From Cohaesibacter gelatinilyticus (GTDB taxonomy: Bacteria; Pseudomonadota; Alphaproteobacteria; Rhizobiales; Cohaesibacteraceae), in contig NZ_OBEL01000010.1 in NCBI RefSeq assembly GCF_900215605.1, positions 1-64,000 on the forward strand: a stretch of DNA of 64,000 bases, read 5' to 3'. A program made the position numbers and the translations under genes. Below are positions 9,232-18,805 of the stretch, one piece after another (position 1 is the first letter of the stretch; each line of letters begins with the position of its first letter). The notes beneath the pieces were generated by a model. It was given only the letters and a program-made list of their open reading frames with translations, did not search any database and was not told the origin of the DNA.

Positions 9232-11226
9232 ATGGACGATACCAAGGCTGGCATGGAACAGAGCGAAGCTGGCGAAGCTCTCAAGCAGGGCTATCGTGTT
9301 CTGGCGCGTAAATATCGTCCGCAAAGCTTTGAAGACATGGTGGGGCAGGACCCACTTGTGCGCACTCTTACCAATGCTTTCGCCACAGGTCGTATTGCCC
9401 AAGCCTATATGATGACCGGTGTGCGTGGAGTAGGTAAAACCACCACAGCCCGTATCCTTGCTCGAGCCCTCAATTATGAGATTGAAGGCAAGATCGATAC
9501 CCCGACGATCGAGATGAAAGAATTGGGCATTCATTGCCAGGCCATTATGGAAGGCCGCCATGTCGATATCATGGAAATGGATGCTGCCTCTCATACTTCG
9601 ATCAATGATATTCGTGAAATTATCGAAGCTGCACGCTATAAACCGGTTAGCGCCCGTTACAAAGTCTATATCATCGATGAGGTGCATATGCTCTCCACAG
9701 CAGCCTTTAACGGCCTGCTGAAAACGCTGGAAGAGCCACCCGAGCACGTGAAATTCATCTTCGCGACCACCGAGATCCGCAAAGTTCCCGTTACCGTCCT
9801 GTCCCGCTGCCAACGCTTTGATCTGCGTCGTATTGATGCCCGTGTCATGGCTGATTATATGGGTAAGATCTGCGAAAAAGAGCAGGTCGATATCGAGGAA
9901 GATGCCTTGCAGATGATTGCAAGGGCAGGCGAAGGTTCAGCTCGTGACTCACTCTCGTTATTGGATCAGGCCATCGCGCATGGCGCAGGCAAGATTACAG
10001 CGGAAACGACACGTCAGATGCTTGGACTGGCAGACAGAGCTCGCATAATCGATCTATTTGAGGCACTGATGAAGGGGGATATTGCTGCTGCCCTGCAAGA
10101 GCTCAAGGAGCAATATGATATTGGCGCGGAACCTTCAATCGTTCTGTCCGATCTGGCTGATTTTGTTCATCTGGTCACTCGTTTGAAGTTGACACCAGAT
10201 GCTCATTCGGATGCGGCGGCAACGGAAAGCGAAAAGACCCGTGGGCGCGAATATGCGCAGAGTTTGTCGGTGCGCGTTCTATCCCGGGCGTGGCAAATGT
10301 TGCTTAAAGGTCTGTCCGAGGTACAATCCTCGCCTCGACCTCTGGCATCGGCTGAGATGGTATTGGTGCGTATGGCTTACGTTGCTGATCTGCCAACCCC
10401 TGATGAAGCCTTGAAGATGCTGACCAACAAGGATTTCCGCCCTCCGATGCCATCTGGTGCCGGCTCTGGGCCTTCCACACCGCCGGATGCCACAGTTCCA
10501 GCAAGCTCAAATGGCCAGCCAACAGAGGCACCGCCAATTGGACGGCCATCCGGTCCAACAGCTATGGCGCGTCACGGCAATTTGGCAGCAGTGTCCGGAA
10601 GTCCGCAGCAAAGCGTTGGTACTATCGAGCAAGCTCCTGTAAAGCCTGCGAATTTGCGACTTGTCGCCAGCCAAAGCGATGATGCCTTGGCCGACAAGCA
10701 AAAGGATGCCAGTCAGCAACAGACAAGCAAGCCCAAAACGGGCAACATGCAGATCACGCGTTTTGAGCAGATTGTCGGTCTTGCAGGCAAGAACCGTGAT
10801 ATTGCTCTCAAAATTGCGCTGGAACAGAATGTTCGCCCCGTATCCGTGCGTCAGGGCTTCTTGGAAATTGCCTTTCAGGATCGTCCTGATCAGGCATTGA
10901 TTGCCAAATTGAACCGTCGTTTGCAGGACTGGACTGGTCAACGCTGGTCGATTGAAGTGTCACGCGAGCATGGACAGGATACGCTGTCGCAACGCAAAGA
11001 GCAGGCAGTCCAGAAAGCGCGCGATGATGCAGACGCTCATCCTACTGTTGAAGCTGTTCGAAAACATTTCCCGGGCGTAAAGATCGTTGATGTACGCATC
11101 AATCGGGATTTCGAAGAGGACTATCTGGCACCGGTTGTCGAAGATGCAGCAGAATTGACAGATCAGAATTTGCTGGAAATGAGTTTGCGTGACGATGACA
11201 GTTTTGGACTGGATGATGATCTCTAA
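9232..11226 (+). CDS. dnaX: DNA polymerase III subunits gamma and tau
   Basis: This 664-residue protein is the clamp-loader ATPase that places the sliding clamp on DNA and couples polymerases. The Walker A GVRGVGKTT is at 63-71, and YIIDEVHML and an arginine-finger segment (VLSRCQRFDLRR) follow. The zinc-module cysteines of E. coli DnaX are missing. Only Cys102 remains in the equivalent region (IDTPTIEMKELGIHCQAIM), as is usual in alphaproteobacteria. Domain IV is Pro/Ser/Gln-rich (about 400-500), and a C-terminal tau-like domain follows. I saw no A-AAA-AAG slippery heptamer, so a separate gamma form is not predicted. Confidence 0.95.
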   Translation: MDDTKAGMEQSEAGEALKQGYRVLARKYRPQSFEDMVGQDPLVRTLTNAFATGRIAQAYMMTGVRGVGKTTTARILARALNYEIEGKIDTPTIEMKELGIHCQAIMEGRHVDIMEMDAASHTSINDIREIIEAARYKPVSARYKVYIIDEVHMLSTAAFNGLLKTLEEPPEHVKFIFATTEIRKVPVTVLSRCQRFDLRRIDARVMADYMGKICEKEQVDIEEDALQMIARAGEGSARDSLSLLDQAIAHGAGKITAETTRQMLGLADRARIIDLFEALMKGDIAAALQELKEQYDIGAEPSIVLSDLADFVHLVTRLKLTPDAHSDAAATESEKTRGREYAQSLSVRVLSRAWQMLLKGLSEVQSSPRPLASAEMVLVRMAYVADLPTPDEALKMLTNKDFRPPMPSGAGSGPSTPPDATVPASSNGQPTEAPPIGRPSGPTAMARHGNLAAVSGSPQQSVGTIEQAPVKPANLRLVASQSDDALADKQKDASQQQTSKPKTGNMQITRFEQIVGLAGKNRDIALKIALEQNVRPVSVRQGFLEIAFQDRPDQALIAKLNRRLQDWTGQRWSIEVSREHGQDTLSQRKEQAVQKARDDADAHPTVEAVRKHFPGVKIVDVRINRDFEEDYLAPVVEDAAELTDQNLLEMSLRDDDSFGLDDDL

Positions 11227-11354
11227 TCTTGTTTTCCTCAGCTCTTGAATTTGCCCCCTTGTAGCGGCATATAGATTTCAAACTCACCTGACGGGCCAAA
11301 TTGGACTGGCCAATAGCTGCTTCGTGAAGCGTTGAGAAAAGAAGGATTTGCATC

Positions 11355-11675
11355 ATGGATATGATGAAGATGATGAAGAAGGCCAAGGAAATGCAGGCCA
11401 AGATGGCTCAGATGCAGGAAGAAGTGGCCGAAATGGAAGCTGAAGGTACAGCAGGTGCCGGCCTTGTCAAAGTGGTTCTCTCCGGTAAGGGTGAGATGAA
11501 GGGAATGTCCGTAGATCCATCTCTCATCAATGCGGAGGAAGCTGAAATCCTGGAAGACCTGATCATGGCTGCGCACAACGATGCGAAGACAAAGGTAGAA
11601 GCAGCGATGCAGGAAAAAGTCCAGCAGATGAGCGGTGATCTGGGCCTCCCGGCGGGCATGAAAATGCCATTCTAG
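11355..11675 (+). CDS. ybaB: YbaB/EbfC nucleoid-associated protein
   Basis: This 106-residue protein of the YbaB/EbfC family is a small dimeric DNA-binding protein with an N-terminal coiled helix rich in Met, Lys and Glu ([19 protein letters not shown]) and the segment [18 protein letters not shown]. It lies between dnaX and recR, the standard arrangement. Its role is nucleoid association, possibly linked to recombination. The leader before it holds no recognised element. Confidence 0.93.
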   Translation: MDMMKMMKKAKEMQAKMAQMQEEVAEMEAEGTAGAGLVKVVLSGKGEMKGMSVDPSLINAEEAEILEDLIMAAHNDAKTKVEAAMQEKVQQMSGDLGLPAGMKMPF

Positions 11676-11818
11676 TGCCTGCCTCGCTGGTTTGCTTTCA
11701 CAAGCCAAGGCAAAAGATTAGCGCCAGCAAGGAGTTAGACCATTCAAAGTGAGGTCAACTCATCGCGACATGGTCTAAAACTGGATCACGATTTGAAGAA
11801 AAAGACACAGGCAAGCCC

Positions 11819-12463
11819 ATGGCAAACAGAGTAGCAGGACCGGAAATCGAAAAGCTGATCCAGCTTCTGGCCAAATTGCCCGGGCTTGGCCCGCGTTCTG
11901 CCCGACGAGTGGCGTTGCATCTGATCAAGAAGAAAGACCAATTGCTGGTGCCGCTGGCGGACGCCATCAATCAGGCCGTCACCAAGGTTCAGATTTGCGA
12001 GACCTGCGGAAATATCGACAGTGCCAGCCCCTGCACAATCTGTACCGATCGGCGGCGCGATCCTGCGCTTTTGGTTGTGGTTGAAGATGTCTCCGACCTC
12101 TGGGCGCTGGAGAGAGCAGGTGTTGTCAATGCTGCCTATCATGTTTTGGGCGGCACATTATCACCGCTCGATGGTATTGGACCGGACGATCTGAATATTC
12201 CCGGACTTCTGGTACGTACGGCCAAGGGTGACATTAGAGAGATCATTCTGGCAGTCAATGCCACCGTAGAGGGTCAGACAACAGCCCACTACATCACTGA
12301 TCAACTGCAAAATCAGGCTAAGGATTTACAAGCTGATAATCCAACCTTTGAGAGAATCCGCATCTCGCAATTGGCACACGGAGTGCCAATCGGTGGCGAA
12401 CTGGATTATCTGGATGAAGGCACACTCCTGCAGGCCATTCGATCAAGGACATCCTTTGAGTAG
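11819..12463 (+). CDS. recR: Recombination mediator RecR
   Basis: This 214-residue protein works with RecO (and RecF) to load RecA at gaps. It shows the helix-hairpin-helix segment [16 protein letters not shown], the C4 zinc finger [16 protein letters not shown], and a Toprim domain beginning [15 protein letters not shown]. The ATG at 11819 lacks a strong ribosome-binding site but matches the family start. It is the last gene of the rightward ffs-dnaX-ybaB-recR block and meets the leftward flippase gene tail to tail with 3 bases between stops. Confidence 0.95.
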   Translation: MANRVAGPEIEKLIQLLAKLPGLGPRSARRVALHLIKKKDQLLVPLADAINQAVTKVQICETCGNIDSASPCTICTDRRRDPALLVVVEDVSDLWALERAGVVNAAYHVLGGTLSPLDGIGPDDLNIPGLLVRTAKGDIREIILAVNATVEGQTTAHYITDQLQNQAKDLQADNPTFERIRISQLAHGVPIGGELDYLDEGTLLQAIRSRTSFE

Positions 12464-12466
12464 AAC

Positions 12467-13720
12467 CTAACGGTTGGATACTGACCGATTCTTCATGCTT
12501 GCGCGCTTTAGCCATTGTCGGATCAAGAGCAACATCTGCAAGCTGGCAGCACAGCCAAACCAGCCATAGGCCCATGCAGCGCCTTCCGCACCTTGAACAG
12601 GCACCAAAATCATGGATGCGCCAAACGATGCGATCAGTGAGAAAAGGGCTGCATAGAGGCAGAGCTGGTAAGACCCGGCTGACGGCAGACAGAAGCCAAG
12701 AAATGTGCCCAGGAACACAGGCATGGAGATAAGGCCGATCGTGCAAAAAAGTGTGGAATGGACAGCAAATTCTGATCCGTAAACCACTCTCAATACCCAT
12801 TCTCCAATTATCAGGGTGCCTAACCAGAAGATGATGCCCATTCCGATTGCAATGCAGGAACCAGTGCCGATAATTGCCCAAAACCGTTTGCCATTGGCTT
12901 GCTCATAGGCCGTGGCCAGAGGTGAGCGAACCGCTTGCCCCAGAACATTCACCACCATGCTGCCAAGCAAGATGAAATAGGTAAGAGCTGCAAAAATACC
13001 GAGTTCAGCCGTGCCAGCACTTTGTTCCAGCATCAACCGAGGTATATTGATGGCGATGGCTGTAGCGAAACTGGCCAACCCAATCGGCATCGCATGTTTG
13101 GCAAGAGAGAAGAGCGCAGATCCGCTTAGTCCGTGCCGCTCGGCATTCTTGTCGCGATAGGGTGCGGCCATGACAAGACGATCGAAAAAGAGTAGAACCC
13201 CAACCCAACCAGCTGCATAACAGGCGAGAGACAGAACAATGTCCTGACTGGTCCAATAAAGAAGAGCGAACAGGGCAGTGCTTATAATCGCACGCACCAT
13301 CATGCTCTTGCCGACCTTGTCCATCTGGTTCACCCGTTGCGGCAGGGCATACAGCATGTCAGAGGAGGCTTCTGCCATTTTTGCAATGGCGACCAGCAAG
13401 ATTACCAATCGCACTTGCGGGCCATCTCCAAAGATGAATGCGAGGGCAATGATAAGAAAGGTTGCCGGGATCAGACTCAGGAGCCGAAGGCGCCAAAATG
13501 TTCCAAAAGAATGGTCCTCACCACGATAGGTGACATAGACAGTGCGCAATGAAAGATTGAAGAAGATCTGAACTGGAGTGGTCAATGCCAATGCCAATCC
13601 ATATTGGCCCACATGTTCGGCACCACCACCACGAGCGAGCAAAATAACCAGAAGCCATTGTAGCCCGGAAAACACACCCTGGCTTAAGAGCATCCAGATG
13701 AAATTCTTCTTCAGGGTCAT
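12467..13720 (-). CDS. Wzx-like polysaccharide flippase (MOP superfamily)
   Basis: This 417-residue integral membrane protein has about 12 hydrophobic helices and the Wzx/MATE-like start FIWMLLSQGVFSGLQWLLVI. Proteins of this kind flip lipid-linked glycan units across the inner membrane. It lies 33 bases downstream of a glycosyltransferase in the same direction, which supports a surface glycan function. No polymerase or ligase is nearby, so the pair is probably a fragment of a dispersed pathway. The transported glycan is unknown. Confidence 0.8.
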   Translation of the reverse strand: MTLKKNFIWMLLSQGVFSGLQWLLVILLARGGGAEHVGQYGLALALTTPVQIFFNLSLRTVYVTYRGEDHSFGTFWRLRLLSLIPATFLIIALAFIFGDGPQVRLVILLVAIAKMAEASSDMLYALPQRVNQMDKVGKSMMVRAIISTALFALLYWTSQDIVLSLACYAAGWVGVLLFFDRLVMAAPYRDKNAERHGLSGSALFSLAKHAMPIGLASFATAIAINIPRLMLEQSAGTAELGIFAALTYFILLGSMVVNVLGQAVRSPLATAYEQANGKRFWAIIGTGSCIAIGMGIIFWLGTLIIGEWVLRVVYGSEFAVHSTLFCTIGLISMPVFLGTFLGFCLPSAGSYQLCLYAALFSLIASFGASMILVPVQGAEGAAWAYGWFGCAASLQMLLLIRQWLKRASMKNRSVSNR

Positions 13721-13753
13721 GATCTGGCCTGATTGGCTTGAGGTTCAAGAAGT

Positions 13754-15019
13754 TCAGATGAACTGAGCTTGAGCGGTCAATTGATATTTCAAGGCACGAT
13801 AACAGGCATCTCGACGTTTCTGAACAATCGGCTGCATATAGCGACGAGCATGCTGCAGATTGCGTTTGGATTGTTCTTCAAGCAGAGCGGGATCGTTCAG
13901 ATTGTCGTCTACACGTTTTGTGAAAGTATCAATGCTCAATTCATTGACCATTTGCATGTCATCCAACAACTCGGGAGCGCCTCCAACCCGATTGGAGACA
14001 ACGGGCAGAGCGCGGGCCATGGCTTCGATGACCACCCGCGGCAAACCTTCCTGTCGAGAAGGTAGAATAAGCATATCAGCACGATCCATCGCGTCCCATA
14101 CAGCCTCGCCTGCCTTGAGTTGACCTACAAAGGTGATGTGATCATCAATGCCAAGCTCAACGGCTTTTGCTTCAAAATCGGTGCGCATGGGACCATCACC
14201 AATCAGGTGAAGATGAATATCGCGATTCTGCCTTTTGAATTCTGCCATCATGCCAAGAGAAATATCGTGTCCCTTGTACCAATTTTGCATCATCGCAACC
14301 TGCACCAGATGCAATGTTGGTTTGGCAAAACTATCTGCCGTGCGATGGTGTTCACTAAGCCCTTCGATCGGCAGATCGAGAGATGTATAATGAAAGGCAC
14401 GTGTCTTGGGCCCGGGTGCATAATCTCTCTGTAGGGTATCACGTGTTACATAGGATGCAGTCTCAGCTCGACGGCACAGGAACTTGCAGCTATTGGTGAA
14501 CATCCACTGAAAAACGGAAGCGAGCGGATGTTGCAAACTCTCCTTGGAATAGGCATGCGCAGGATCTCCAACCAGTTCAATGCCATAAGGGCGACCAACA
14601 GCCATCATCACATGTCCCATCAGATTCCCTGCCGTACTGGGAGAACGCACAAGCACGGTGCCGCTCTTGTCCCTTGCTATACGGATCATCTGGGCGATCA
14701 CCTTGGGCAGAGCTTTCAAAAAGCGTTTGGGACCTTGATAGGAGGGAAGAGGCTCAAACCGTACTTTGGGTCCTTCGACTGGACGAGCGGCTTCATCTTC
14801 CTTTTCAAATAGCCGGGCCACCACGACAACCTCGTCGAACGCATCGCAATAGCGTTTGAAGAAATCGTAATCCATATTATAGGAAGCAGGTTTTCCATCA
14901 TGAAGGGTGAATGTGCCATCTAGCACGACATAAAGACGACGGAAACTGTCTGGATGGTCAACACTATCGCTGACTTGATCCAGGGACAAAGATCCCTCAC
15001 GCGTGCTTGGCTTAAACAT
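13754..15019 (-). CDS. GT4-type glycosyltransferase
   Basis: This 421-residue protein has the GT-B fold of family-1/GT4 enzymes. The C-terminal donor-binding half shows HLIGDGPMRTDFE and LPSRQEGLPRVVIEAMARAL, which includes the E-x7-E type motif. It would add a sugar from a nucleotide donor to a lipid-linked or free glycan in the cytoplasm. It is transcribed leftward ahead of the flippase and probably forms an operon with it. Donor and acceptor are not evident. Confidence 0.87.
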   Translation of the reverse strand: MFKPSTREGSLSLDQVSDSVDHPDSFRRLYVVLDGTFTLHDGKPASYNMDYDFFKRYCDAFDEVVVVARLFEKEDEAARPVEGPKVRFEPLPSYQGPKRFLKALPKVIAQMIRIARDKSGTVLVRSPSTAGNLMGHVMMAVGRPYGIELVGDPAHAYSKESLQHPLASVFQWMFTNSCKFLCRRAETASYVTRDTLQRDYAPGPKTRAFHYTSLDLPIEGLSEHHRTADSFAKPTLHLVQVAMMQNWYKGHDISLGMMAEFKRQNRDIHLHLIGDGPMRTDFEAKAVELGIDDHITFVGQLKAGEAVWDAMDRADMLILPSRQEGLPRVVIEAMARALPVVSNRVGGAPELLDDMQMVNELSIDTFTKRVDDNLNDPALLEEQSKRNLQHARRYMQPIVQKRRDACYRALKYQLTAQAQFI

Positions 15020-15261
15020 TGGATACCCCAGTTACACAATACAAAATCGGAGTTTGTTAAGTTCAGTTATAACCACAAGACTCCTAACAACCATCTAATT
15101 GGAGGAAAATTTGTCGCAGTTTATTGGAGAGTAGCGAGAAGATTTATGCTGCGTTGCAAAATAAGTGAGTATTTACGGAAAAAGCACTCGAACCAAGTAG
15201 ATTTTACAATGCTTCTAGTCTAGAACTCACGCGATTGGTTCTAAGCCAATTTACAACCGTT

Positions 15262-15882
15262 ATGTGTGGGGACCATGACATCGTGAAAAGCGGCTTCTAT
15301 CTTTCGTTCTTGTTTGGAATGGCGTCTTGCCTTGTCCCTGTTGCTTCTTCCCATGCGCACGAACATGGAACAGCAGCGGATTTTCAGGCAACTTCTGCAA
15401 TTCCCAAGCTTGATAGACGTGTGTTTTCACCCAGTCCGGGCGAGCTGAATGCAATTGGCATAATAGCTTCCATTCCAGATCCTGCATTGATTGAAAATGG
15501 TCAAAGCGGTTTGACCATAACACCCATCACCATGGTTGGCCGATGGACGATTAAAAGTGTTAGAACGCAAGACAACAATCTACGCAAGGTTCAAAAAATA
15601 TTGCTCAATCCAGCGGTACTGACATTGCGGAAAAATGGTCAATTCACCATGACGACAGGGTGCGCGCACAACACGGGAACCATTCTTTGGAATGAAGAGC
15701 AGTTTTCTCTCGGAATGGTGTTGAGCAACGAAACCAAATGTAACAAGGCGCAAAGACAAGTCGAGCAAAGAATCTTGCAGATCCTCCATCAGGTCAGCCA
15801 GCTGGAGCGTAAGGATGCAGATCAGGTATCATTCCAGGATGAAAGTGGTCAGGATCTGATTACGCTCTCACGTGCAGAATAG
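15262..15882 (+). CDS. Secreted META-domain (HslJ-like) protein
   Basis: The frame opens at a TTG at 15235, and an ATG at 15262 and a GTG at 15283 are alternatives. With the GTG, the N-terminus KSGFYLSFLFGMASCLVPV is a clean signal peptide ending near SSHA, so export is likely whichever start is used. The mature part carries a META/HslJ-like region: GRWTIKSV, then LRKNGQFTMTTGCAHNTGTI, then KCNKAQRQVEQRIL. META proteins are envelope proteins of poorly known role, linked to stress or antibiotic resistance in some species. Stand-alone gene, tail to tail with rmuC. Confidence 0.7.
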   Translation: MCGDHDIVKSGFYLSFLFGMASCLVPVASSHAHEHGTAADFQATSAIPKLDRRVFSPSPGELNAIGIIASIPDPALIENGQSGLTITPITMVGRWTIKSVRTQDNNLRKVQKILLNPAVLTLRKNGQFTMTTGCAHNTGTILWNEEQFSLGMVLSNETKCNKAQRQVEQRILQILHQVSQLERKDADQVSFQDESGQDLITLSRAE

Positions 15883-15894
15883 GTACCCTTTTAT

Positions 15895-17142
15895 TTAGCG
15901 CACATATTCATCGCCCGGCATCAGAGGCAAATGCGATTGTGTGGATCCCGCAGCAACTTTTCTGCCCTCGGCATTTTGGATCCCATCAGTAGCAAGGTTG
16001 AGCTCACTTTCCTGTACATCCACGTCCTCAATTTTGCGACCTCGCTTGACGATCTTGGATGTTGAGGTCTGTATTTGCTCGATATCCCTGACCGCGTGCT
16101 GAAAATGGCTCTGTAATTTTTGTACTCGATCATCAAGGCGGTAGATATCTTCCATCAACAGCGCCACTTCTCGTTGAATGATATGAGCCTGCTCACGCAT
16201 TTGGGCATCTTTCAAAATCGACTGAACCACCTGGATGGACAGCATCAGAAGAGACGGCGAAACAATTACGATCCTGACGCGATGCGCCAGTTGGATTATG
16301 TCCTCGAACTGTTCATGTAGATCAGCAAATAGGCTTTCAGACGGTACAAACATGAAAGCAGTTTCTTGTGTCTCTCCGACGATAAAATAGCGATCAGCAA
16401 TATTCTTGATATGCTTTTTCATATCCTGACGGAAGCTGGCCCGTGCTGCCTTGTCTTCTTCCGCATTCTGGGCGTCATCAATCAAGGCCCATCCTTCCAT
16501 CGGGAATTTGGCGTCCACGATCAATACGGCACCGTCATCGGGTAGATGGATGACGCAATCAGGTCGTTTGCCATTGGAAAGCGTATATTGAAAATCGTAG
16601 GCATTGGATGGCAAACCATCGGCGATGATTGCTTCCATGCGCCCCTGACCAAAAGCGCCTCGCGTCTGCTTGTTCGCCAAAATATGCTGAAGTTCCACCA
16701 CCCGACCTGACAGGTCGGTAATATTGGTTTGTGCCTTGTCGATGACCGCCAGACGTTCATGCAAGGCACGCAAATTATCATGAGTTGCCTTTTGTTGTTC
16801 TCCCAGGCTTTTGTTCAATGATTGCCCCAGTCGGTGGCCCATACCATCCATGCGGGTGGTCAAAGCCTGTGCCAGTTCGCTTTGGCGGGTGGAAAAAATC
16901 TCCGCCATGCTTTGCATGCGGCCAGTCATTTCAACTTGCAAACGTTGCATCTCGTCGACCTGAGCTTGCCGGGCACGGTTTTGACTCTGGTTCATGGATA
17001 GCTCCAACGCCCGCTGACGATTGGTGCGTGCCAGGGTCCATAACAGCCAAATCAACAAAAAGGTCAGAAAAGCAACGCCGCAAAACAATAATTGAAATCC
17101 GGTCAAATGTTGCTGGCCTATGCTCAAAACAGTCTCATTCAT
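15895..17142 (-). CDS. rmuC: RmuC-family DNA recombination protein
   Basis: This 415-residue protein has an N-terminal membrane anchor (about residues 17-36), a long coiled coil (about 50-150) and the RmuC nuclease-like domain with the segment PDCVIHLPDDGAVLIVDAKFP and later YFIVGETQETAFMFVPSE. RmuC limits inversions and other rearrangements in E. coli. The AVLIVDAKFP stretch fits a PD-(D/E)xK-type core. It is divergent from def and does not seem to be in an operon. Confidence 0.9.
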   Translation of the reverse strand: MNETVLSIGQQHLTGFQLLFCGVAFLTFLLIWLLWTLARTNRQRALELSMNQSQNRARQAQVDEMQRLQVEMTGRMQSMAEIFSTRQSELAQALTTRMDGMGHRLGQSLNKSLGEQQKATHDNLRALHERLAVIDKAQTNITDLSGRVVELQHILANKQTRGAFGQGRMEAIIADGLPSNAYDFQYTLSNGKRPDCVIHLPDDGAVLIVDAKFPMEGWALIDDAQNAEEDKAARASFRQDMKKHIKNIADRYFIVGETQETAFMFVPSESLFADLHEQFEDIIQLAHRVRIVIVSPSLLMLSIQVVQSILKDAQMREQAHIIQREVALLMEDIYRLDDRVQKLQSHFQHAVRDIEQIQTSTSKIVKRGRKIEDVDVQESELNLATDGIQNAEGRKVAAGSTQSHLPLMPGDEYVR

Positions 17143-17296
17143 GATGCGAGTATAGATCGATTCGGATTAAGGAAAAACAAAAAGAGAACATATCGAATTC
17201 CGGAGCAATGCCGAATGCCGTTCAAAGCTGCGTAAATCGCCGCTTTTGCCTGACTTGATCATTGACCGGGAAGCGGATTCGGCCTATCTCACCTCC

Positions 17297-17824
17297 ATGG
17301 CACTTATGGATATCGTTACATTGCCGGACCCGATCCTGCGAGAGCAGTCAGCGCCGGTAGAGCGCGTGGATGATGATCTGCGCCGCCTTGTCGAGAATAT
17401 GTTTGAAACCATGTATCACGCTCCGGGTATTGGTCTGGCTGGTGTACAGGTGGGCGTGGCACGGCAGATCTTCACCGTTGATTGTGCGAAGGAAGGGGAA
17501 GAAAAAGCCCCGATATGCATGATCAACCCAAAAATCATCTGGCAATCAGATGAGCTGTCCGTCTATGACGAAGGCTGCCTATCGATTCCTGATTTCTACG
17601 CGGAAGTTGAACGCCCGGCCGAAATCAAGATTCAATATCTGGATCAGTTTGGTAAAGATCAGGAGCTACAGTGTGATGGTCTTCTGGCCACCTGCGTTCA
17701 GCATGAGTTTGATCATCTCAATGGCGCGTTGTTCATCGACTACCTGTCCAAGTTGCGTCGCGACCGGGTGATCAAGAAATTCACCAAGCTTGCTCGCCAA
17801 AAAGAAAAACACGCCATTCTCTGA
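17297..17824 (+). CDS. def: Peptide deformylase
   Basis: The 175-residue enzyme removes the formyl group from nascent N-formylmethionine. All three metal-site motifs are present: GIGLAGVQVG (Gly in place of the common second Ala), EGCLSIP with the metal Cys, and HEFDHLNG with the two His and the catalytic Glu. The frame is open from 17246, but ATG 17297 or 17306 gives the family N-terminus MDIVTLPDPILRE. It is followed by fmt, its functional partner, and then truA. Confidence 0.95.
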   Translation: MALMDIVTLPDPILREQSAPVERVDDDLRRLVENMFETMYHAPGIGLAGVQVGVARQIFTVDCAKEGEEKAPICMINPKIIWQSDELSVYDEGCLSIPDFYAEVERPAEIKIQYLDQFGKDQELQCDGLLATCVQHEFDHLNGALFIDYLSKLRRDRVIKKFTKLARQKEKHAIL

Positions 17825-17875
17825 TTTTATTACCCCCACCTGCAATAACGGGGGCAAATGCCAAGGACCCTTGCC

Positions 17876-18805
17876 ATGCTGCGCGTCGTGTTTATGGGAA
17901 CGCCTGATTTCGCCGTTCCAACCCTGATGGAAATTGTAGGCCAGGGCCATGAGGTCGTGGCAGTGTATAGCCAGCCACCTCGTCCCGCTGGACGTGGTAT
18001 GGAAGAACGCAAGAGCCCGGTGCATGAAAAGGCAGAGCTGCTTGGGCTTCCAGTCTTCACGCCAACTTCTCTGCGTTCCGAAGAAGAGCAGGCAAAGTTC
18101 GCGGCATTGCAAGCTGATGTCGCTGTGGTTGTGGCATATGGATTGCTGCTGCCGAAAGAAATCCTGGAAGCGCCCGAAAATGGCTGCCTCAATCTGCATG
18201 GCTCACTCTTGCCGCGTTGGCGAGGTGCAGCGCCAATCCAGCGGGCAATCATGGAAGGCGATGCTGAGACCGGTGTGGAAGTCATGCGTATGGGTGAAGG
18301 ACTGGATACCGGTCCGGTTTGCATGATCGAGCGCATTACGATCTCTGAGAATATGACTGCTGGTGATCTGCATGACCGAATGATGGTGCTGGGAGCTGAT
18401 CTGATGGTGCGCTCGTTGGCAGCACTGTCTCGCGGAGCGCTCGCTGAGCAAGAGCAAGATGAAGAAGGCGTACTCTATGCCAAGAAGGTCGAGAAAGCAG
18501 AGAGCCGTATCGATTTTTCCAAGCCTGCTCAGGATGTTCACAACCATATTCGTGGGCTGTCACCCTTCCCCGGTGCCTGGTGCGAGATGGAAATCAAAGG
18601 CAAGAAACAGCGCGTGAAGATCATCCGCTCTGAATTGGCTGATGGTTCAGGTGAGCCAGGCTCTGTTTTGGATGAGGACATGACCATCGCCTGTGGTGAG
18701 GGAGCTGTCCGCCTGATCGAGCTGCAGCGCTCCGGCAAGGGTGCGATGAATGCAGAAGACTTCCAGCGCGGTGCAGCTCTCAAGATTGGAGAGACGATCG
18801 CCTGA
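17876..18805 (+). CDS. fmt: Methionyl-tRNA formyltransferase
   Basis: The 309-residue enzyme formylates initiator Met-tRNA using 10-formyl-THF. The N-terminus [16 protein letters not shown], the loop PPRPAGRG and the catalytic region [17 protein letters not shown] (with Asn, His and the downstream Asp in GLDTGPV) are diagnostic. An ATG at 17858 is in frame, but ATG 17876 has AAGGACC at good spacing and matches the family. It shares one base with truA (TGATG), so translational coupling is likely. Confidence 0.95.
   Translation: MLRVVFMGTPDFAVPTLMEIVGQGHEVVAVYSQPPRPAGRGMEERKSPVHEKAELLGLPVFTPTSLRSEEEQAKFAALQADVAVVVAYGLLLPKEILEAPENGCLNLHGSLLPRWRGAAPIQRAIMEGDAETGVEVMRMGEGLDTGPVCMIERITISENMTAGDLHDRMMVLGADLMVRSLAALSRGALAEQEQDEEGVLYAKKVEKAESRIDFSKPAQDVHNHIRGLSPFPGAWCEMEIKGKKQRVKIIRSELADGSGEPGSVLDEDMTIACGEGAVRLIELQRSGKGAMNAEDFQRGAALKIGETIA

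Noticed and set aside
9085-9813. 242-codon minus-strand frame over dnaX
   Set aside because: It is antisense to the conserved ATPase domain and has no motif or ribosome-binding site.
9232-11226. Programmed frameshift producing a separate gamma subunit
   Set aside because: No slippery A-rich heptamer is visible in the relevant part of dnaX.
14954-15223. 89-codon plus-strand frame upstream of the META-domain gene
   Set aside because: It starts inside the glycosyltransferase on the opposite strand, and its composition shows no coding character in the gap.
17832-17853. CCCCC/GGGGG repeat between def and fmt
   Set aside because: The stem is only five bases with no T run, so a terminator is unlikely and would break the operon.
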